A stretch of 64,000 bases of DNA from SZUA-254 sp031379665. GTDB lineage: Bacteria; Bacteroidota; Ignavibacteria; UBA10030; SZUA-254. A program made the translations under genes and the position numbers. The notes under the pieces are model-generated. The model saw only the letters and a list, made by a program, of their open reading frames with translations, was not told where the DNA came from and ran no database searches. The DNA lies in assembly GCA_031379665.1 (NCBI GenBank), contig JANNFI010000044.1, forward strand, positions 15,963 through 79,962, given 5' to 3'. Positions 48,382 through 57,734 of the stretch are shown here, piece by piece (positions within the stretch are counted from its first letter, which is position 1; every line of letters starts with the position of its first letter).

Positions 48382-51231
48382 ATGGCGAAAAACACCCAAC
48401 CTCCGGAACCGCTCGACGATCTGATGCTCCGCGCCATAAGGGGAGTGGACCGAAGCGTCTTCGCGGCCGACGGCGACGGCGTCATCCGTTTCGCGACGGA
48501 GGCCTTCGCGCAGCTTTGCGGCAAGCCGGTCGAGTCGCTCGTCGGCTCGCGGGTCGGATCACTCTTCAACCAAGGGGAGCACGACCGGATCAAGGCCGGC
48601 CTGCGGAAGAGTTCTCCCGGCGACGAGTGGCACTTCGAGATCCTCCACGCAGGGCGCGACGGGACCAGCTTTCCCTGCAGCCTGACCGTCCGGAAGATCC
48701 GGGACGCGGAGGCCGGGACGCTTGCCTATCTCTACACGGCAGCGCCGGTGGTTCTCGGCGGGGCCGACGACAGGGTGCGCGACGCGGTCTACCAGATCGC
48801 CGACACCTCGGACAACGCGTCCACACTGGAGGACCTCTACATGTCCCTCCACCGCATCATCAGCACGGTGATGCCGGTGAATAATTTTTACATAGCGATT
48901 TTCGACGCCGCCGAAAACCTCCTCAGTTTTCCCTACTTCGTCGACGAGGTCGACGAGCCGTCGCCCCCACAGCGGCCCGGGCGCGGCATGACGGAGTACG
49001 TCCTGCGCACGGGCAAATCGCTCCTCTGCACGCTCGACGTGCACGAAGAACTCGTCAGGAAGGGTGAAGCGGAATTGATCGGCGCCCCGTCCGCGATCTG
49101 GCTGGGAGTGCCGTTGATCGTGGAACGCGAGACGATCGGTGCGATGGTCGTGCAGCATTACAGCGACGAGAAGGCCTACGGCGAGAAGGAGCAGCGCGTC
49201 CTGGAGTTCATGTCGTCACAGATCGCCCGAGTCATCGAGCGGAAACGTTCCGAACGTGCGCTCCGCTTGAGCAGCGAACGGTACCAACGCTTCGTGGGGC
49301 AGAGTTTCGAGGGAATCTGGAGGGTCCAGTTCCACGATCCGATCCCGGTGTCGCTCCCGCACCCGGAGCAGGAGGACCTGTTCTTCACGAACGGTTACTT
49401 CGTCGAATGCAACGACGTGATGGCGAACATGCTCGGCTACGGAAGCGGCTCCGAGGTCTGCGGGCGGAAAATCGAGCACTTCATCCTTCCGAGCATGCCC
49501 GACAACAGGGCGCTGGTCCGGAGATTAACCTCCTCAGGGTACCACGTGAAGGAAGCCGACGTGCACCGCACCGGGTCTGACGGGCACGAGAAATATTTCC
49601 TCCTCAACCTGATCGGCGTCGTCGAGAACAGCGCCCTGGCCGAGCTATGGGGGACCCAGCGCGACGTGACGGAACGACGGCAGACCGAGCTCCGGGTGAA
49701 GGAGTCGGAGAAGAAATACCGTTCGATTTTCGAGGGGTCGCAGGACGCCATCTTCGTCTGCTCGACCGCGGGGAAGATCCTCGACGTCAACCACGCCGCC
49801 GTCGACCTGTTCGGCTTCACCTCCTCGGAGGACGTCCGGGGGATGCACTCGATGGACGCGCTCTTCGCCAAGCCCGCGCAGCTCCAGGAATACCGCAAGC
49901 GGCTCACACAGGACGGTTCGGTGCGCGAGTTCGAGTTCGAGCTGAAACGGCGGGACGGGGATTCGCGGAGCGTCATCGTGACCGCGTCGTCCGAAACGGC
50001 TCCCCTCGGCGAGAGCCTGACTCACCGGGGATTCCTGCGGGACATCACCGACCGCAGGCGCCTGGAGGAGCAATTCCGCCAGGCACAGAAAATGGAAGGC
50101 ATCGGCACCCTCGCCGGCGGCATCGCCCACGATTTCAACAACCTCCTCGGGATCATCCTCGGTTTCACCCAGCTCCTGGAGGCCGGCCCGGCCGATCCCG
50201 AGCGGTTCGCCAAGAGCATCGAGACGATCAAGCGTGCCATCGAGCGGGGGAGCGGGCTCGTACGTCAGCTGCTGACCTTCGCCCGGCGCGCCGACCCCTC
50301 GTTCCACAACCTCAACGCGAACGACGTGGTCGGCGAGCTCACCAGGATGCTCGGGGAGACGTTTCCACGGAGCATCGAGATCGCCGCTGACCTGGACGAC
50401 GGACTCCCATCGATTACCGCCGACCACGGGCAGTTGCATCAGGCCCTGCTGAACCTCTGCGTCAACGCCCGCGACGCGATGCTCGACCCGCGGCGCGGTA
50501 CGATGAACGGCAAGCTCACGCTCAGCACCTCGAGCGTCGACGGCTCGGTGCTCCGCAAAAAATTCGGGAACGCCCTCCTCGACCGGTACGTGGTCATCAG
50601 CATCCGGGACAACGGCGTCGGGATGGACGAGGAAACGCGGACGAGGATTTTCGAGCCTTTCTTCACGACCAAGGAACTCGGGCAGGGGACGGGCCTCGGC
50701 CTTTCGGTCGTGTACGGCGTCATCAACAGCCACCAGGGGTACGTCGACGTCGAGAGCCGGGTCGGCGAAGGGACGGCGTTCCACCTCTATTTCCCGATCA
50801 CCGACGCGCTCTATCCCCCGGTGGTGCGGATCGCGGAATCTACCGACGAACTCCCGGTAGGGAGCGAGACCATCCTGATCGTCGAGGACGAGGAGATGTT
50901 GCGCGACCTCCTCAAGACCTTCCTGAGCGGGAGCGGGTATACCGTCCTCACCGCGCAGAACGGGGAGGAGGGGCTGGAGGTCTTCAGGCAGTACCGGGAC
51001 GACATCGCCCTCATCCTCTCCGACATGGGACTGCCCAGGCTGGGCGGTTGGGAGATGTTCCAGCAGATGCGGGAGATCGATCCGGGCGTCAAGGTGATCC
51101 TGGCCAGCGGTTACTTCGATCCGAACCTGAAGATGGATCTCCTCAAGGCCGGGGCGAAGGACTTCATGCAGAAACCGTACGTCCCCGACACCATCCTCCG
51201 ACGAATCCGGGAAGTGATCGACGCCGACTAG
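48382..51231 (+). CDS. hybrid sensor histidine kinase (PAS-GAF-PAS-PAS-HisKA-HATPase-REC)
   Basis: A 949-aa cytosolic sensor kinase with no TM segment. Domains: PAS (about 20-115), GAF (130-290, DNASTLEDLYMSLHRIIS onward), PAS (about 295-415), PAS (about 435-560), HisKA with GGIAHDFNNLLG (phosphorylated His583), HATPase (DNGVGMDEE, FEPFFTTKELGQGTGLGLS) and a C-terminal receiver (ILIVEDEEM; phospho-acceptor Asp881 in LILSDMGLP). There is no DNA-binding output, so it probably relays to other regulators, possibly the orphan CheY at 42586. The ATG at 48382 has AAAAAGG upstream. Its end overlaps the convergent TrmH gene by four bases. Confidence 0.92.
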   Translation: MAKNTQPPEPLDDLMLRAIRGVDRSVFAADGDGVIRFATEAFAQLCGKPVESLVGSRVGSLFNQGEHDRIKAGLRKSSPGDEWHFEILHAGRDGTSFPCSLTVRKIRDAEAGTLAYLYTAAPVVLGGADDRVRDAVYQIADTSDNASTLEDLYMSLHRIISTVMPVNNFYIAIFDAAENLLSFPYFVDEVDEPSPPQRPGRGMTEYVLRTGKSLLCTLDVHEELVRKGEAELIGAPSAIWLGVPLIVERETIGAMVVQHYSDEKAYGEKEQRVLEFMSSQIARVIERKRSERALRLSSERYQRFVGQSFEGIWRVQFHDPIPVSLPHPEQEDLFFTNGYFVECNDVMANMLGYGSGSEVCGRKIEHFILPSMPDNRALVRRLTSSGYHVKEADVHRTGSDGHEKYFLLNLIGVVENSALAELWGTQRDVTERRQTELRVKESEKKYRSIFEGSQDAIFVCSTAGKILDVNHAAVDLFGFTSSEDVRGMHSMDALFAKPAQLQEYRKRLTQDGSVREFEFELKRRDGDSRSVIVTASSETAPLGESLTHRGFLRDITDRRRLEEQFRQAQKMEGIGTLAGGIAHDFNNLLGIILGFTQLLEAGPADPERFAKSIETIKRAIERGSGLVRQLLTFARRADPSFHNLNANDVVGELTRMLGETFPRSIEIAADLDDGLPSITADHGQLHQALLNLCVNARDAMLDPRRGTMNGKLTLSTSSVDGSVLRKKFGNALLDRYVVISIRDNGVGMDEETRTRIFEPFFTTKELGQGTGLGLSVVYGVINSHQGYVDVESRVGEGTAFHLYFPITDALYPPVVRIAESTDELPVGSETILIVEDEEMLRDLLKTFLSGSGYTVLTAQNGEEGLEVFRQYRDDIALILSDMGLPRLGGWEMFQQMREIDPGVKVILASGYFDPNLKMDLLKAGAKDFMQKPYVPDTILRRIREVIDAD

Positions 51232-51788
51232 GCCGGGGGTTGTTCGCTGAGCACGCGGCGGGCGGCGAGCCCGGCGCACGCGAACACCGCGATGCCAAAG
51301 GCCACGGCGGCGTTGAGCGATTGTTTCATCCCGTACATCGGGATGTCGACGGCCAGGTCCGCCGCCGCGACGATCTCCTTCCTGATCCCCCTGATTTCGT
51401 TGCCGACCACCAGGCAGATCGGGAGATCACCCTCACCCAGCGTATCGTATGGCCGGCTGCTGTCGGTCTGCTCGACGAGGCAGATGCGGACCCCGTCGCG
51501 TTTAAGCGCGGCGATCGCTTCGAGGGGATCGCGGACATATTCCCACGGTACGGTCCCCGTCGCCCCGAGGGCGGTTTTTTCGATCTCCTTCCGTGGGGGT
51601 GAGGGCGTGAAGCCGGTAAGGATAAGCCGGTTCAACCTCGCCCCGTCGGCCGTCCTGAACATCGATCCCACATTGTACAGGCTCCGGATGTCATCGAGGA
51701 GCGCATAGATGGGAAAACGCTCCAGTTTCGACAATTCGGCGGGGGTATGGCGCATCCGTCCGATTTCGTGGTGTTCGAGCTTTCTCAT
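51228..51788 (-). CDS. TrmH/SpoU-family RNA 2'-O-ribose methyltransferase
   Basis: SPOUT methyltransferase of 186 aa. NVGSMFRTADGARLNRLIL, LVVGNEIRGI and IPMYGMKQSLNAAVAFGIAVF are the three SpoU motifs that form the trefoil knot and SAM site. It has no N-terminal substrate-binding extension, so this is the small single-domain type; the target could be tRNA or rRNA. It starts at ATG 51788 and converges with the kinase. Confidence 0.9.
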   Translation of the reverse strand: MRKLEHHEIGRMRHTPAELSKLERFPIYALLDDIRSLYNVGSMFRTADGARLNRLILTGFTPSPPRKEIEKTALGATGTVPWEYVRDPLEAIAALKRDGVRICLVEQTDSSRPYDTLGEGDLPICLVVGNEIRGIRKEIVAAADLAVDIPMYGMKQSLNAAVAFGIAVFACAGLAARRVLSEQPPA

Positions 51789-51833
51789 CGGTCTTCTCCA
51801 ATTTTCGGGTCAGGGGTTCGAGTTCCCCGGCGA

Positions 51834-51864
51834 TTGATTCGCAGGGGGGAATTCACTATATTCA
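51834..51864 (+). promoter_or_regulatory. promoter for cmk
   Basis: TTG at 51834-51836, 20 bp, TATATTCA at 51857-51864, about 33 bp before the cytidylate kinase start. Confidence 0.6.
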
Positions 51865-51896
51865 TTTTCCTGAAATTCTTCAAAAACTCCTCGCAT

Positions 51897-52589
51897 TTGA
51901 AGAAATTGGTCATCGCGATCGACGGCCCCGCGGCCTCGGGTAAAAGTACGACCGCGCGGCTCGTCGCCGAACGGCTCGGCTATCTCCATATCGATACCGG
52001 CGCGATGTACCGGGCGATGACGGTGAAGGTGCTCAGGTTGGGGGTCGATCCGGCCGATGCCGACGCGGTCGGCGCTCTCACGGTGGCGACACGCATCACG
52101 ATCGCGACGGCCACGGGCCACGCCGTCGTGCAGCTCGACGGTCACGATGTCTCCGATGAGATCCGCTCACCGGATGTCACACGGGCCGTAAGCCAGGTCA
52201 GTTCGATCCGATCCGTGAGGGACTTGATGGTCCGCGAGCAGCGGCGCCTCGCCGCCTCAGGCGGCGTTGTGCTCGAAGGCCGCGACATCGGGAGCGTGGT
52301 CCTTCCCGACGCCGATGTAAAGATTTTCCTGGTCGCCGACCCGGCCGAGAGGGCCAGGCGGCGCCGGAAGGAGCTCAACGACAGTGGAATCGAGGTCGGG
52401 CTCGAAGAACTCGAGGCCGAGATCAGGGAGCGCGACCGGCGTGACAGTTCGAGGGTGATCAGTCCGCTCAGGATGCCCGAGGGCGCCACGATCGTGGACA
52501 CCTCGTCGCTGACGGTTCCGGAGCAGGTGGAGAGGATTCTCGGCGTCGTCACTCAGGGCCGCGAAGCGGGTGATCGCGGGACCCCCTGA
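51897..52589 (+). CDS. cmk: cytidylate kinase
   Basis: Phosphorylates CMP/dCMP (230 aa). The P-loop GPAASGKSTTARLVAERL, LHIDTGAMYRAMT, the VVLEGRDIGSVV segment and RRRKEL lid are intact. I use TTG 51897, where the domain begins and after the promoter; there is no good ribosome-binding site, as for many genes here. An ATG far upstream (51747) lies antisense to the TrmH gene and is not supported. Ribosomal protein S1 follows, as in many bacteria. Confidence 0.93.
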   Translation: MKKLVIAIDGPAASGKSTTARLVAERLGYLHIDTGAMYRAMTVKVLRLGVDPADADAVGALTVATRITIATATGHAVVQLDGHDVSDEIRSPDVTRAVSQVSSIRSVRDLMVREQRRLAASGGVVLEGRDIGSVVLPDADVKIFLVADPAERARRRRKELNDSGIEVGLEELEAEIRERDRRDSSRVISPLRMPEGATIVDTSSLTVPEQVERILGVVTQGREAGDRGTP

Positions 52590-52766
52590 GGGAAAAGCCA
52601 CCGCCGGACGGCAAACAATTTTTCAAGTCATCATAATTCACTGGAACCACGACCAACAATACGGACGTGTTCCGGCGGCTCGTGGTGGATGACTTCCACG
52701 GGACCGCAGGTCACGGACGAATGAACCGGCGCCCACGGGCGCGGGTATGATCCGCTAGGAGAAGCA

Positions 52767-54623
52767 ATGGCGACACGCAATGAGTCGAGGGACTCGAAGG
52801 GTACACCTTCGGGAAGGTCACACGACAGGGGCGACGACAACAGGTCCGAACGTACGCGGCAACACTCCGTGAACAGAATGGCATTTTCCGAGATCGAGGA
52901 GCGCGAGTACTCCGTACAGGAGCACAGCGACCTCGAGAAGCTCTACAACCAGACGTTCGGCACGATCTTCGAGGGGCAGATCGTCAAGGGCCGGGTGGTC
53001 GCCGTCACCGACAGCGGGGTGGCGATCGACATCGGGTTCAAATCCGAGGGGCTCGTCTCCCTCGCCGAGTTTCCGAACATCGACGAACTGCGCCCCGGCG
53101 ACGAAGTCGAGGTGTTCCTGGAGAGCGTCGAAAATAAGGATGGACAGCTCGTTCTCTCGCGCAAGCGGGCCGACTTCATGCGCACCTGGGAGAGGATTAT
53201 CGGCGCCTTCGAGAAGGGGGACATCCTCCAGGGCAAAATCACCCGCCGGATCAAGGGCGGTCTCGTCGTGGACCTCATGGGGATCGACGCCTTCCTTCCA
53301 GGCTCCCAGATCGACGTCAGGCCGGTGCGTGATTTTGATCAGTACCTCGGCAAAGTGATGGACTTCAAGGTCGCCAAGGTGAACCACCCGAACGAGAACG
53401 TCGTGGTCAGCCACAAGGTGCTCATCGAGGCCGAGATGCAGGAACAGCGCGACGGCATCATGAACAGCCTGCAGAAGGGCCAGGTCCTCGAGGGCAACGT
53501 CAAGGCGATCACGGACTTCGGCGTGTTCATCGACCTGGGCGGCATCGACGGCCTGATCCACATCACCGACCTCTCCTGGGGTCGCATCAACCACCCCTCG
53601 GAAGTGGTGAAGCTCGACCAGACGATCAGCGTCGCGGTCCTGGACTTCGACGAGGCGAAACGCCGGATCTCCCTCGGACTCAAGCAGCTCCTCCCGCACC
53701 CGTGGGAGAACATCGAGATGAAGTACCCGGTCGGCACCAAGGTGACCGGCAAGGTCGTTTCCCTGGCCGACTACGGCGCCTTCATCGAAATCGAGAAGGG
53801 GATCGAGGGCCTGATCCACATTTCGGAGATGAGCTGGACACAGCATATCAAACACCCCTCCCAGGTCGTGTCGATGGGGCAGATGATCGATGCCGTCATC
53901 CTCAGCCTGGACAAGGACAACAAGAAAATCTCCCTCGGGATGAAGCAGCTCGAGCCGGATCCCTGGCTCAGCCTGCTCGAGAAATACCCCGTGGGTTCGA
54001 AGCACAACGGCGTCGTCCGCAACCTCACCAACTTCGGCGTGTTCATCGAGCTGGAAGAGGGAGTGGATGGCCTCGTCCACATTTCTGATCTGAGCTGGAC
54101 CAAGAAAATCCGGCACCCGGGCGAAGTAGTCAAGAAGGGCGAGCGGCTCGACGTTGTGATCCTCGGCATCGACGTGGACCAGCGGCGGATCTCCCTCGGG
54201 CACAAGCAGGTGAAGGACAACCCGTGGGATTCCTTCGAGGATGCCTTCAAGCCCGGCTCCCCCACCGAGGGGAAGATCGTGCGTATCATCGAGAAGGGCG
54301 TGATCGTGGAGCTCCCGACGGGCGTGGACGGCTTCGTCCCGGCGTCGCAGCTCGCGCTCTCGCCGGTCAAGCAGGTGGCCGATTCGTTCAACGTCGGCGA
54401 TTCGCTCCCGCTCCAGGTGATCGAGTTCGACAAGGACAGCAAGAAGATCGTCCTGTCGGTCGTCGAGTACCTCAAGGGCAAGGAGCAGAAGATCATCGAC
54501 GAGTACGCGTCGAAGCACAAGCTGCCGTCGATGACGATCAAGGACGTCGCGAGTGTCACCGGGAAACCGGAGGACATCGCGGACATCGGCGACCAGCCCC
54601 CGACCTCGGATTACCTGAACTGA
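52767..54623 (+). CDS. rpsA: 30S ribosomal protein S1
   Basis: RNA-binding ribosomal protein of 618 aa with six S1 domains at about residues 70-133, 153-218, 238-306, 323-393, 410-480 and 497-566; the middle ones have the strong pattern GxxxxITDFGVFIDLGGIDGLIH. The first 50 residues are charged and unstructured. The ATG at 52767 has AGGAGA upstream, one of the better ribosome-binding sites here. The 177-bp leader may hold regulatory structure. It is closed by a terminator. Confidence 0.96.
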   Translation: MATRNESRDSKGTPSGRSHDRGDDNRSERTRQHSVNRMAFSEIEEREYSVQEHSDLEKLYNQTFGTIFEGQIVKGRVVAVTDSGVAIDIGFKSEGLVSLAEFPNIDELRPGDEVEVFLESVENKDGQLVLSRKRADFMRTWERIIGAFEKGDILQGKITRRIKGGLVVDLMGIDAFLPGSQIDVRPVRDFDQYLGKVMDFKVAKVNHPNENVVVSHKVLIEAEMQEQRDGIMNSLQKGQVLEGNVKAITDFGVFIDLGGIDGLIHITDLSWGRINHPSEVVKLDQTISVAVLDFDEAKRRISLGLKQLLPHPWENIEMKYPVGTKVTGKVVSLADYGAFIEIEKGIEGLIHISEMSWTQHIKHPSQVVSMGQMIDAVILSLDKDNKKISLGMKQLEPDPWLSLLEKYPVGSKHNGVVRNLTNFGVFIELEEGVDGLVHISDLSWTKKIRHPGEVVKKGERLDVVILGIDVDQRRISLGHKQVKDNPWDSFEDAFKPGSPTEGKIVRIIEKGVIVELPTGVDGFVPASQLALSPVKQVADSFNVGDSLPLQVIEFDKDSKKIVLSVVEYLKGKEQKIIDEYASKHKLPSMTIKDVASVTGKPEDIADIGDQPPTSDYLN

Positions 54624-54634
54624 GCGTCGGCGGG

Positions 54635-54656
54635 AAACATCAATCAAAGATCAATC
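54635..54656. repeat. two 11-bp repeats (reverse orientation)
   Basis: AAACATCAATC and AAAGATCAATC are adjacent 11-mers differing at one base. On the opposite strand they read GATTGATGTTT and GATTGATCTTT, close to the RTTGANTTTC repeat seen elsewhere in the window. They lie between the rpsA stop and the rpsA terminator. Confidence 0.5.
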
Positions 54657-54658
54657 GA

Positions 54659-54694
54659 GGAGAGATGTCGTCCGCGGCGTCTCTCCCTTTTTTT
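54659..54694 (+). terminator. rho-independent terminator for rpsA
   Basis: GGAGAGA (54659-54665) pairs with TCTCTCC (54680-54686); a T7 tract follows one base later (54688-54694). Clear terminator. Confidence 0.88.
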
Positions 54695-54715
54695 GGGGGT
54701 CATAAGGCATAAGGA

Positions 54716-56035
54716 ATGCGGAAGGCGTCTTTCCATACCCTCGGGTGCAAACTCAACTACGCCGAGACCGTCACGCTCGCCCGGCGGTTCCGCGAGCGCG
54801 GGTACGCGATCGTCGGCGCCCACGAGCCGGCAGACGTCTTCGTCCTGAACACCTGCACCGTCACCGAGCGGGCCGACCGGGAGTGCCGCCAGATCATCAG
54901 GCGGGTCCTGCGCAATTCTCCCGGCACGTTCGTCATCGTGACGGGTTGTTACGCGCAGCTCAACGCGGCGGAGATCGCGTCGATCGGCGGGGTGGACCTC
55001 GTGCTCGGAACGGCGGATAAGTTCTCCGCGGCGGAGCTCTCCGGCGCCCTCGAAAAACGGGCGGTCCCGCAGGTGTTCGTCTCCTGCATCGACGAGGCTG
55101 AGGATTGCGTCGAGGCGTTCTCGGGGAGCCAGGACGGCACCCGGACCAGGGCGTTTCTCAAGGTTCAGGATGGGTGCGACTATTCCTGCTCCTTCTGCAC
55201 CATCCCCCTGGCGCGCGGCGCCAGCAGGAGCATCCCGGAGGACCGGGTCGTCGAGGCGGCCACGAAGCTGGGCGATGAAGGGTATCGCGAGGTGGTTCTC
55301 ACCGGCGTCAACGTCGGAGATTACGGCCGGGTCTCCGGCGGCAGCCTGCTCGGCCTGGTCCGACGGCTCGACGGGATCGGTTCGGTGGACCGTTTCCGCA
55401 TCAGCTCGATCGAACCGAACCTCCTGTCGGAGGAGCTGATCAGCTTCATCCTCGGTTCCCGGCGGTTCGTCAACCACTTCCATCTTCCCCTGCAGAGTGG
55501 GTCGCCCGACATCCTGCGGGCGATGAAACGGCGCTATACGCGGGACCAGTACGAGGCGCGAATCGACGCGATCCGCGCCCTGGACCCCCGCGCCGGGATC
55601 GGTGCTGACGTCATCGTCGGTTTTCCGGGTGAGACGCCGGCGTTGTTCGCAGAAACGGTCGGGTTCCTCGAACGCCTTGCGCTGTCGTACCTTCACGTCT
55701 TCACCTACTCCGAGCGCGAGGCGACGGCGGCGACCGCGATGCGGAACCCGGTGGAGCCCGGCGAGCGTTACCATCGCAGCGACAGGGTCAGGGAGCTGGG
55801 GCGGCGGAAGCGGGAAGCGTTCAATGCGGGCTTCGTTGGCGAAACCCTCGACGTGCTCTTCGAGCAGGCGTCCTCCCCCGGGGTCGCCACCGGCCTGACC
55901 TCGAACTACATCCGGGTGACGGTCCCGGATGACGGGGGGTTGGTCAACCGCATCCTCCCCGTGGCCATCACGGGAGCCTCGGACGAGGCCTGCGAGGGGT
56001 CGCTCGCACTGCGGCCACGCGCGGCAGTCGCGTAA
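54716..56035 (+). CDS. mtaB: tRNA (t6A37) methylthiotransferase MtaB
   Basis: Radical SAM enzyme that converts t6A37 to ms2t6A37 (439 aa). The N-terminal UPF0004 domain has Cys11 (TLGCKLNYAE), Cys47 (NTCTVTERAD) and Cys78 (TGCYAQLN), and the radical SAM site is Cys154, Cys158 and Cys161 in GCDYSCSFCTIPLARG. The KLNYAE and NTCTVTERAD variants are MtaB-like and not MiaB-like. C-terminal TRAM domain is present in degenerate form (EALDVLFEQ region). The start ATG 54716 follows the rpsA terminator. Confidence 0.92.
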   Translation: MRKASFHTLGCKLNYAETVTLARRFRERGYAIVGAHEPADVFVLNTCTVTERADRECRQIIRRVLRNSPGTFVIVTGCYAQLNAAEIASIGGVDLVLGTADKFSAAELSGALEKRAVPQVFVSCIDEAEDCVEAFSGSQDGTRTRAFLKVQDGCDYSCSFCTIPLARGASRSIPEDRVVEAATKLGDEGYREVVLTGVNVGDYGRVSGGSLLGLVRRLDGIGSVDRFRISSIEPNLLSEELISFILGSRRFVNHFHLPLQSGSPDILRAMKRRYTRDQYEARIDAIRALDPRAGIGADVIVGFPGETPALFAETVGFLERLALSYLHVFTYSEREATAATAMRNPVEPGERYHRSDRVRELGRRKREAFNAGFVGETLDVLFEQASSPGVATGLTSNYIRVTVPDDGGLVNRILPVAITGASDEACEGSLALRPRAAVA

Positions 56036-56062
56036 TGATGAAGTTTTTGAAAGGACCATGAC

Positions 56063-56851
56063 GTGGCATCAAACCATATAACAGGACCCTTCCGAGCGGT
56101 GCTCATCGTGTTCGCGGGGCTCTTCGCGACGCTCCAGGCGGCCGGACAATCCTCCCTTCGAACGGTTCCTCCGCCGTTCCCGGTCCCGATGACCGGCCTG
56201 TCGTCCGGTCGCGGTGACCTCGCCGGAGCAGAGGCCTACGCTCAGGAGGTCGACGCGACGGCGGACGGAAAGAAGAGCGTCGGACTGGCGGTCCTGTACT
56301 CGCTCCTCCTCCCCGGGATGGGAGAGCTTTACGCGGGAGACTACGGCACCGGGAAGTACTTCACCGGGGCGGACGGCGTCCTCTGGATCACGCTCGCGGC
56401 GATCGATCATCACGGCACTTCGATGCAGGACGATGCGCGGACCTACGCCGCGCTGCACGCCGGCTTCGATCCCTCCGGCAAGGACGATGACTATTACATC
56501 GACGTCAGCAATTTCAACGACGTCTACGCCTACAACGAGCAGGTCCTCAGGGACCGCGACGCCTACAAGCTCTACGATCCAACCTCGGCGCAGTACTGGA
56601 AGTGGGACTCGGACGGAAACAGGTCGGCGTACCGCGACCAGCGGGTCGCTTCCGACGCGATCCTCAACAACACCCAGTTCGTCGTCGCAGCCCTGATGGT
56701 GAACCGCGTCCTCAGCGCCATCAACGCGGCGAGGATCGTCATCTCCGGGAACAGGGAGAAGTCCGGCGACGCCCTCGAGATCGGCGCAAACGTTTTGGGT
56801 GGTCCATTCCGCCCCCACGGCATCGCCCTGTCCGTCACCCGCCAATTCTGA
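56063..56851 (+). CDS. exported protein with hydrophobic LPGMGELYAG motif (DUF5683-like)
   Basis: A 262-aa envelope protein. The signal peptide is about residues 10-27 (RAVLIVFAGLFATLQAAG). Then VLYSLLLPGMGELYAGDYGTGKYF, a turn-containing hydrophobic hairpin like that of DUF5683 proteins, with another hydrophobic stretch near the C-terminus (VVAALMVNRVLSAINAARIV). The middle is tyrosine- and aspartate-rich (DDYYIDVSNFNDVYAYN). GTG 56063 is chosen because AAAGGA is 7 bp upstream; a nearby ATG is out of frame. No function assigned. Confidence 0.65.
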   Translation: MASNHITGPFRAVLIVFAGLFATLQAAGQSSLRTVPPPFPVPMTGLSSGRGDLAGAEAYAQEVDATADGKKSVGLAVLYSLLLPGMGELYAGDYGTGKYFTGADGVLWITLAAIDHHGTSMQDDARTYAALHAGFDPSGKDDDYYIDVSNFNDVYAYNEQVLRDRDAYKLYDPTSAQYWKWDSDGNRSAYRDQRVASDAILNNTQFVVAALMVNRVLSAINAARIVISGNREKSGDALEIGANVLGGPFRPHGIALSVTRQF

Positions 56852-56893
56852 CGGACCGCCGGGTCCACCGGCCGGATCCGCTGCCCGCACCCC

Positions 56894-57622
56894 ATGCGGA
56901 ACATCAAACTCGTCATCGAATACGACGGCGGCGCCTACGCCGGCTGGCAGCGACAGGCCGGCGACCCGACCGTACAGGCGGCTCTCGAGGATGCGCTGGC
57001 CACGCTCCTGCGCGAAAGCGTCACGCTCAACGGCGCGGGGAGGACGGACGCCGGCGTACACGCCCGCGCTCAGGTGGCGAACTTCCACACCTCCTCACCG
57101 ATCGATCCGGTCCGCATCAGGCGCGGGCTGAACGCCCTGCTGCCGCGCGACATCGCCGTCGTCGTCTGCGAGGAAGCGGTTGCATCCTTCCACGCCCGAT
57201 TCGACGCCGTCGCGCGCCGGTACGTCTATACTATTAGCACTTCCGCGACCGCCCTCGACCGACGGTACGTCTGGCACGTCAGGTCCGCCCTCGACGCCGC
57301 GCCGATGCGCGAGGCCGCGGCGTCGCTCCTTGGCGCCCACGACTTTACATCGTTCTGCCGGACCGGAGCGGACGTCCGGCACTACGTCTGCCGGGTGAGC
57401 GAGGCCGAGTGGTTGGTCTCCGGGGCCAGGATCCGTTTCGCCGTCACCGCCGACCGCTTCCTCCACGGAATGGTCCGGGCCCTGGTCGGTTCGATGGTCG
57501 ATGTCGGACGGGGGTACCGCGACCTCGCCTGGTTCGGTCGAATCCTCGGGACGAAGGACAGGCGTGAAGCCGGCCCCGCCGCCCCTGCGCGCGGCCTGGT
57601 GCTCGACCGGGTCTACTATTGA
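56894..57622 (+). CDS. truA: tRNA pseudouridine synthase A
   Basis: Makes pseudouridine at tRNA positions 38-40 (242 aa). The start MRNIKLVIEYDGGAYAGWQRQ and the catalytic-Asp motif GAGRTDAGVHARAQVANF are textbook TruA; FHARFDAVARRYVY and FLHGMVRALVG follow. Intact. It ends 35 bp before the promoter of the next gene. Confidence 0.95.
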   Translation: MRNIKLVIEYDGGAYAGWQRQAGDPTVQAALEDALATLLRESVTLNGAGRTDAGVHARAQVANFHTSSPIDPVRIRRGLNALLPRDIAVVVCEEAVASFHARFDAVARRYVYTISTSATALDRRYVWHVRSALDAAPMREAAASLLGAHDFTSFCRTGADVRHYVCRVSEAEWLVSGARIRFAVTADRFLHGMVRALVGSMVDVGRGYRDLAWFGRILGTKDRREAGPAAPARGLVLDRVYY

Positions 57623-57656
57623 GCTGCTGCCGATCCGCGATCGTCGACACTCCATT

Positions 57657-57686
57657 TTGGGAAGTCCGCCCAATCTCGTACATTAA
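57657..57686 (+). promoter_or_regulatory. promoter for CNNM/CorC-like gene
   Basis: TTG at 57657-57659, 19 bp, TACATTAA at 57679-57686, about 48 bp before the ATG at 57735. Confidence 0.55.
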
Positions 57687-57734
57687 CCGGGTGATGATCA
57701 ACACTTTTTCGCCGACCGCGCGCGGGGCCGACCG

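Noticed and set aside
49645..51279. 544-aa minus-strand open frame
   Set aside because: It is antisense to the histidine kinase, whose PAS, HisKA and receiver motifs are unmistakable; the shadow arises from high GC and codon bias.
52590..52766. S1 autoregulatory leader or riboswitch
   Set aside because: There are short GC-rich hairpins (GCGCCC/GGGCGC near 52730) but no pattern I can name; not enough to call.
52818..54647. 609-aa minus-strand open frame
   Set aside because: Antisense to ribosomal protein S1; its repetitive HVEEL/DLDQ look mirrors the six S1 domains.
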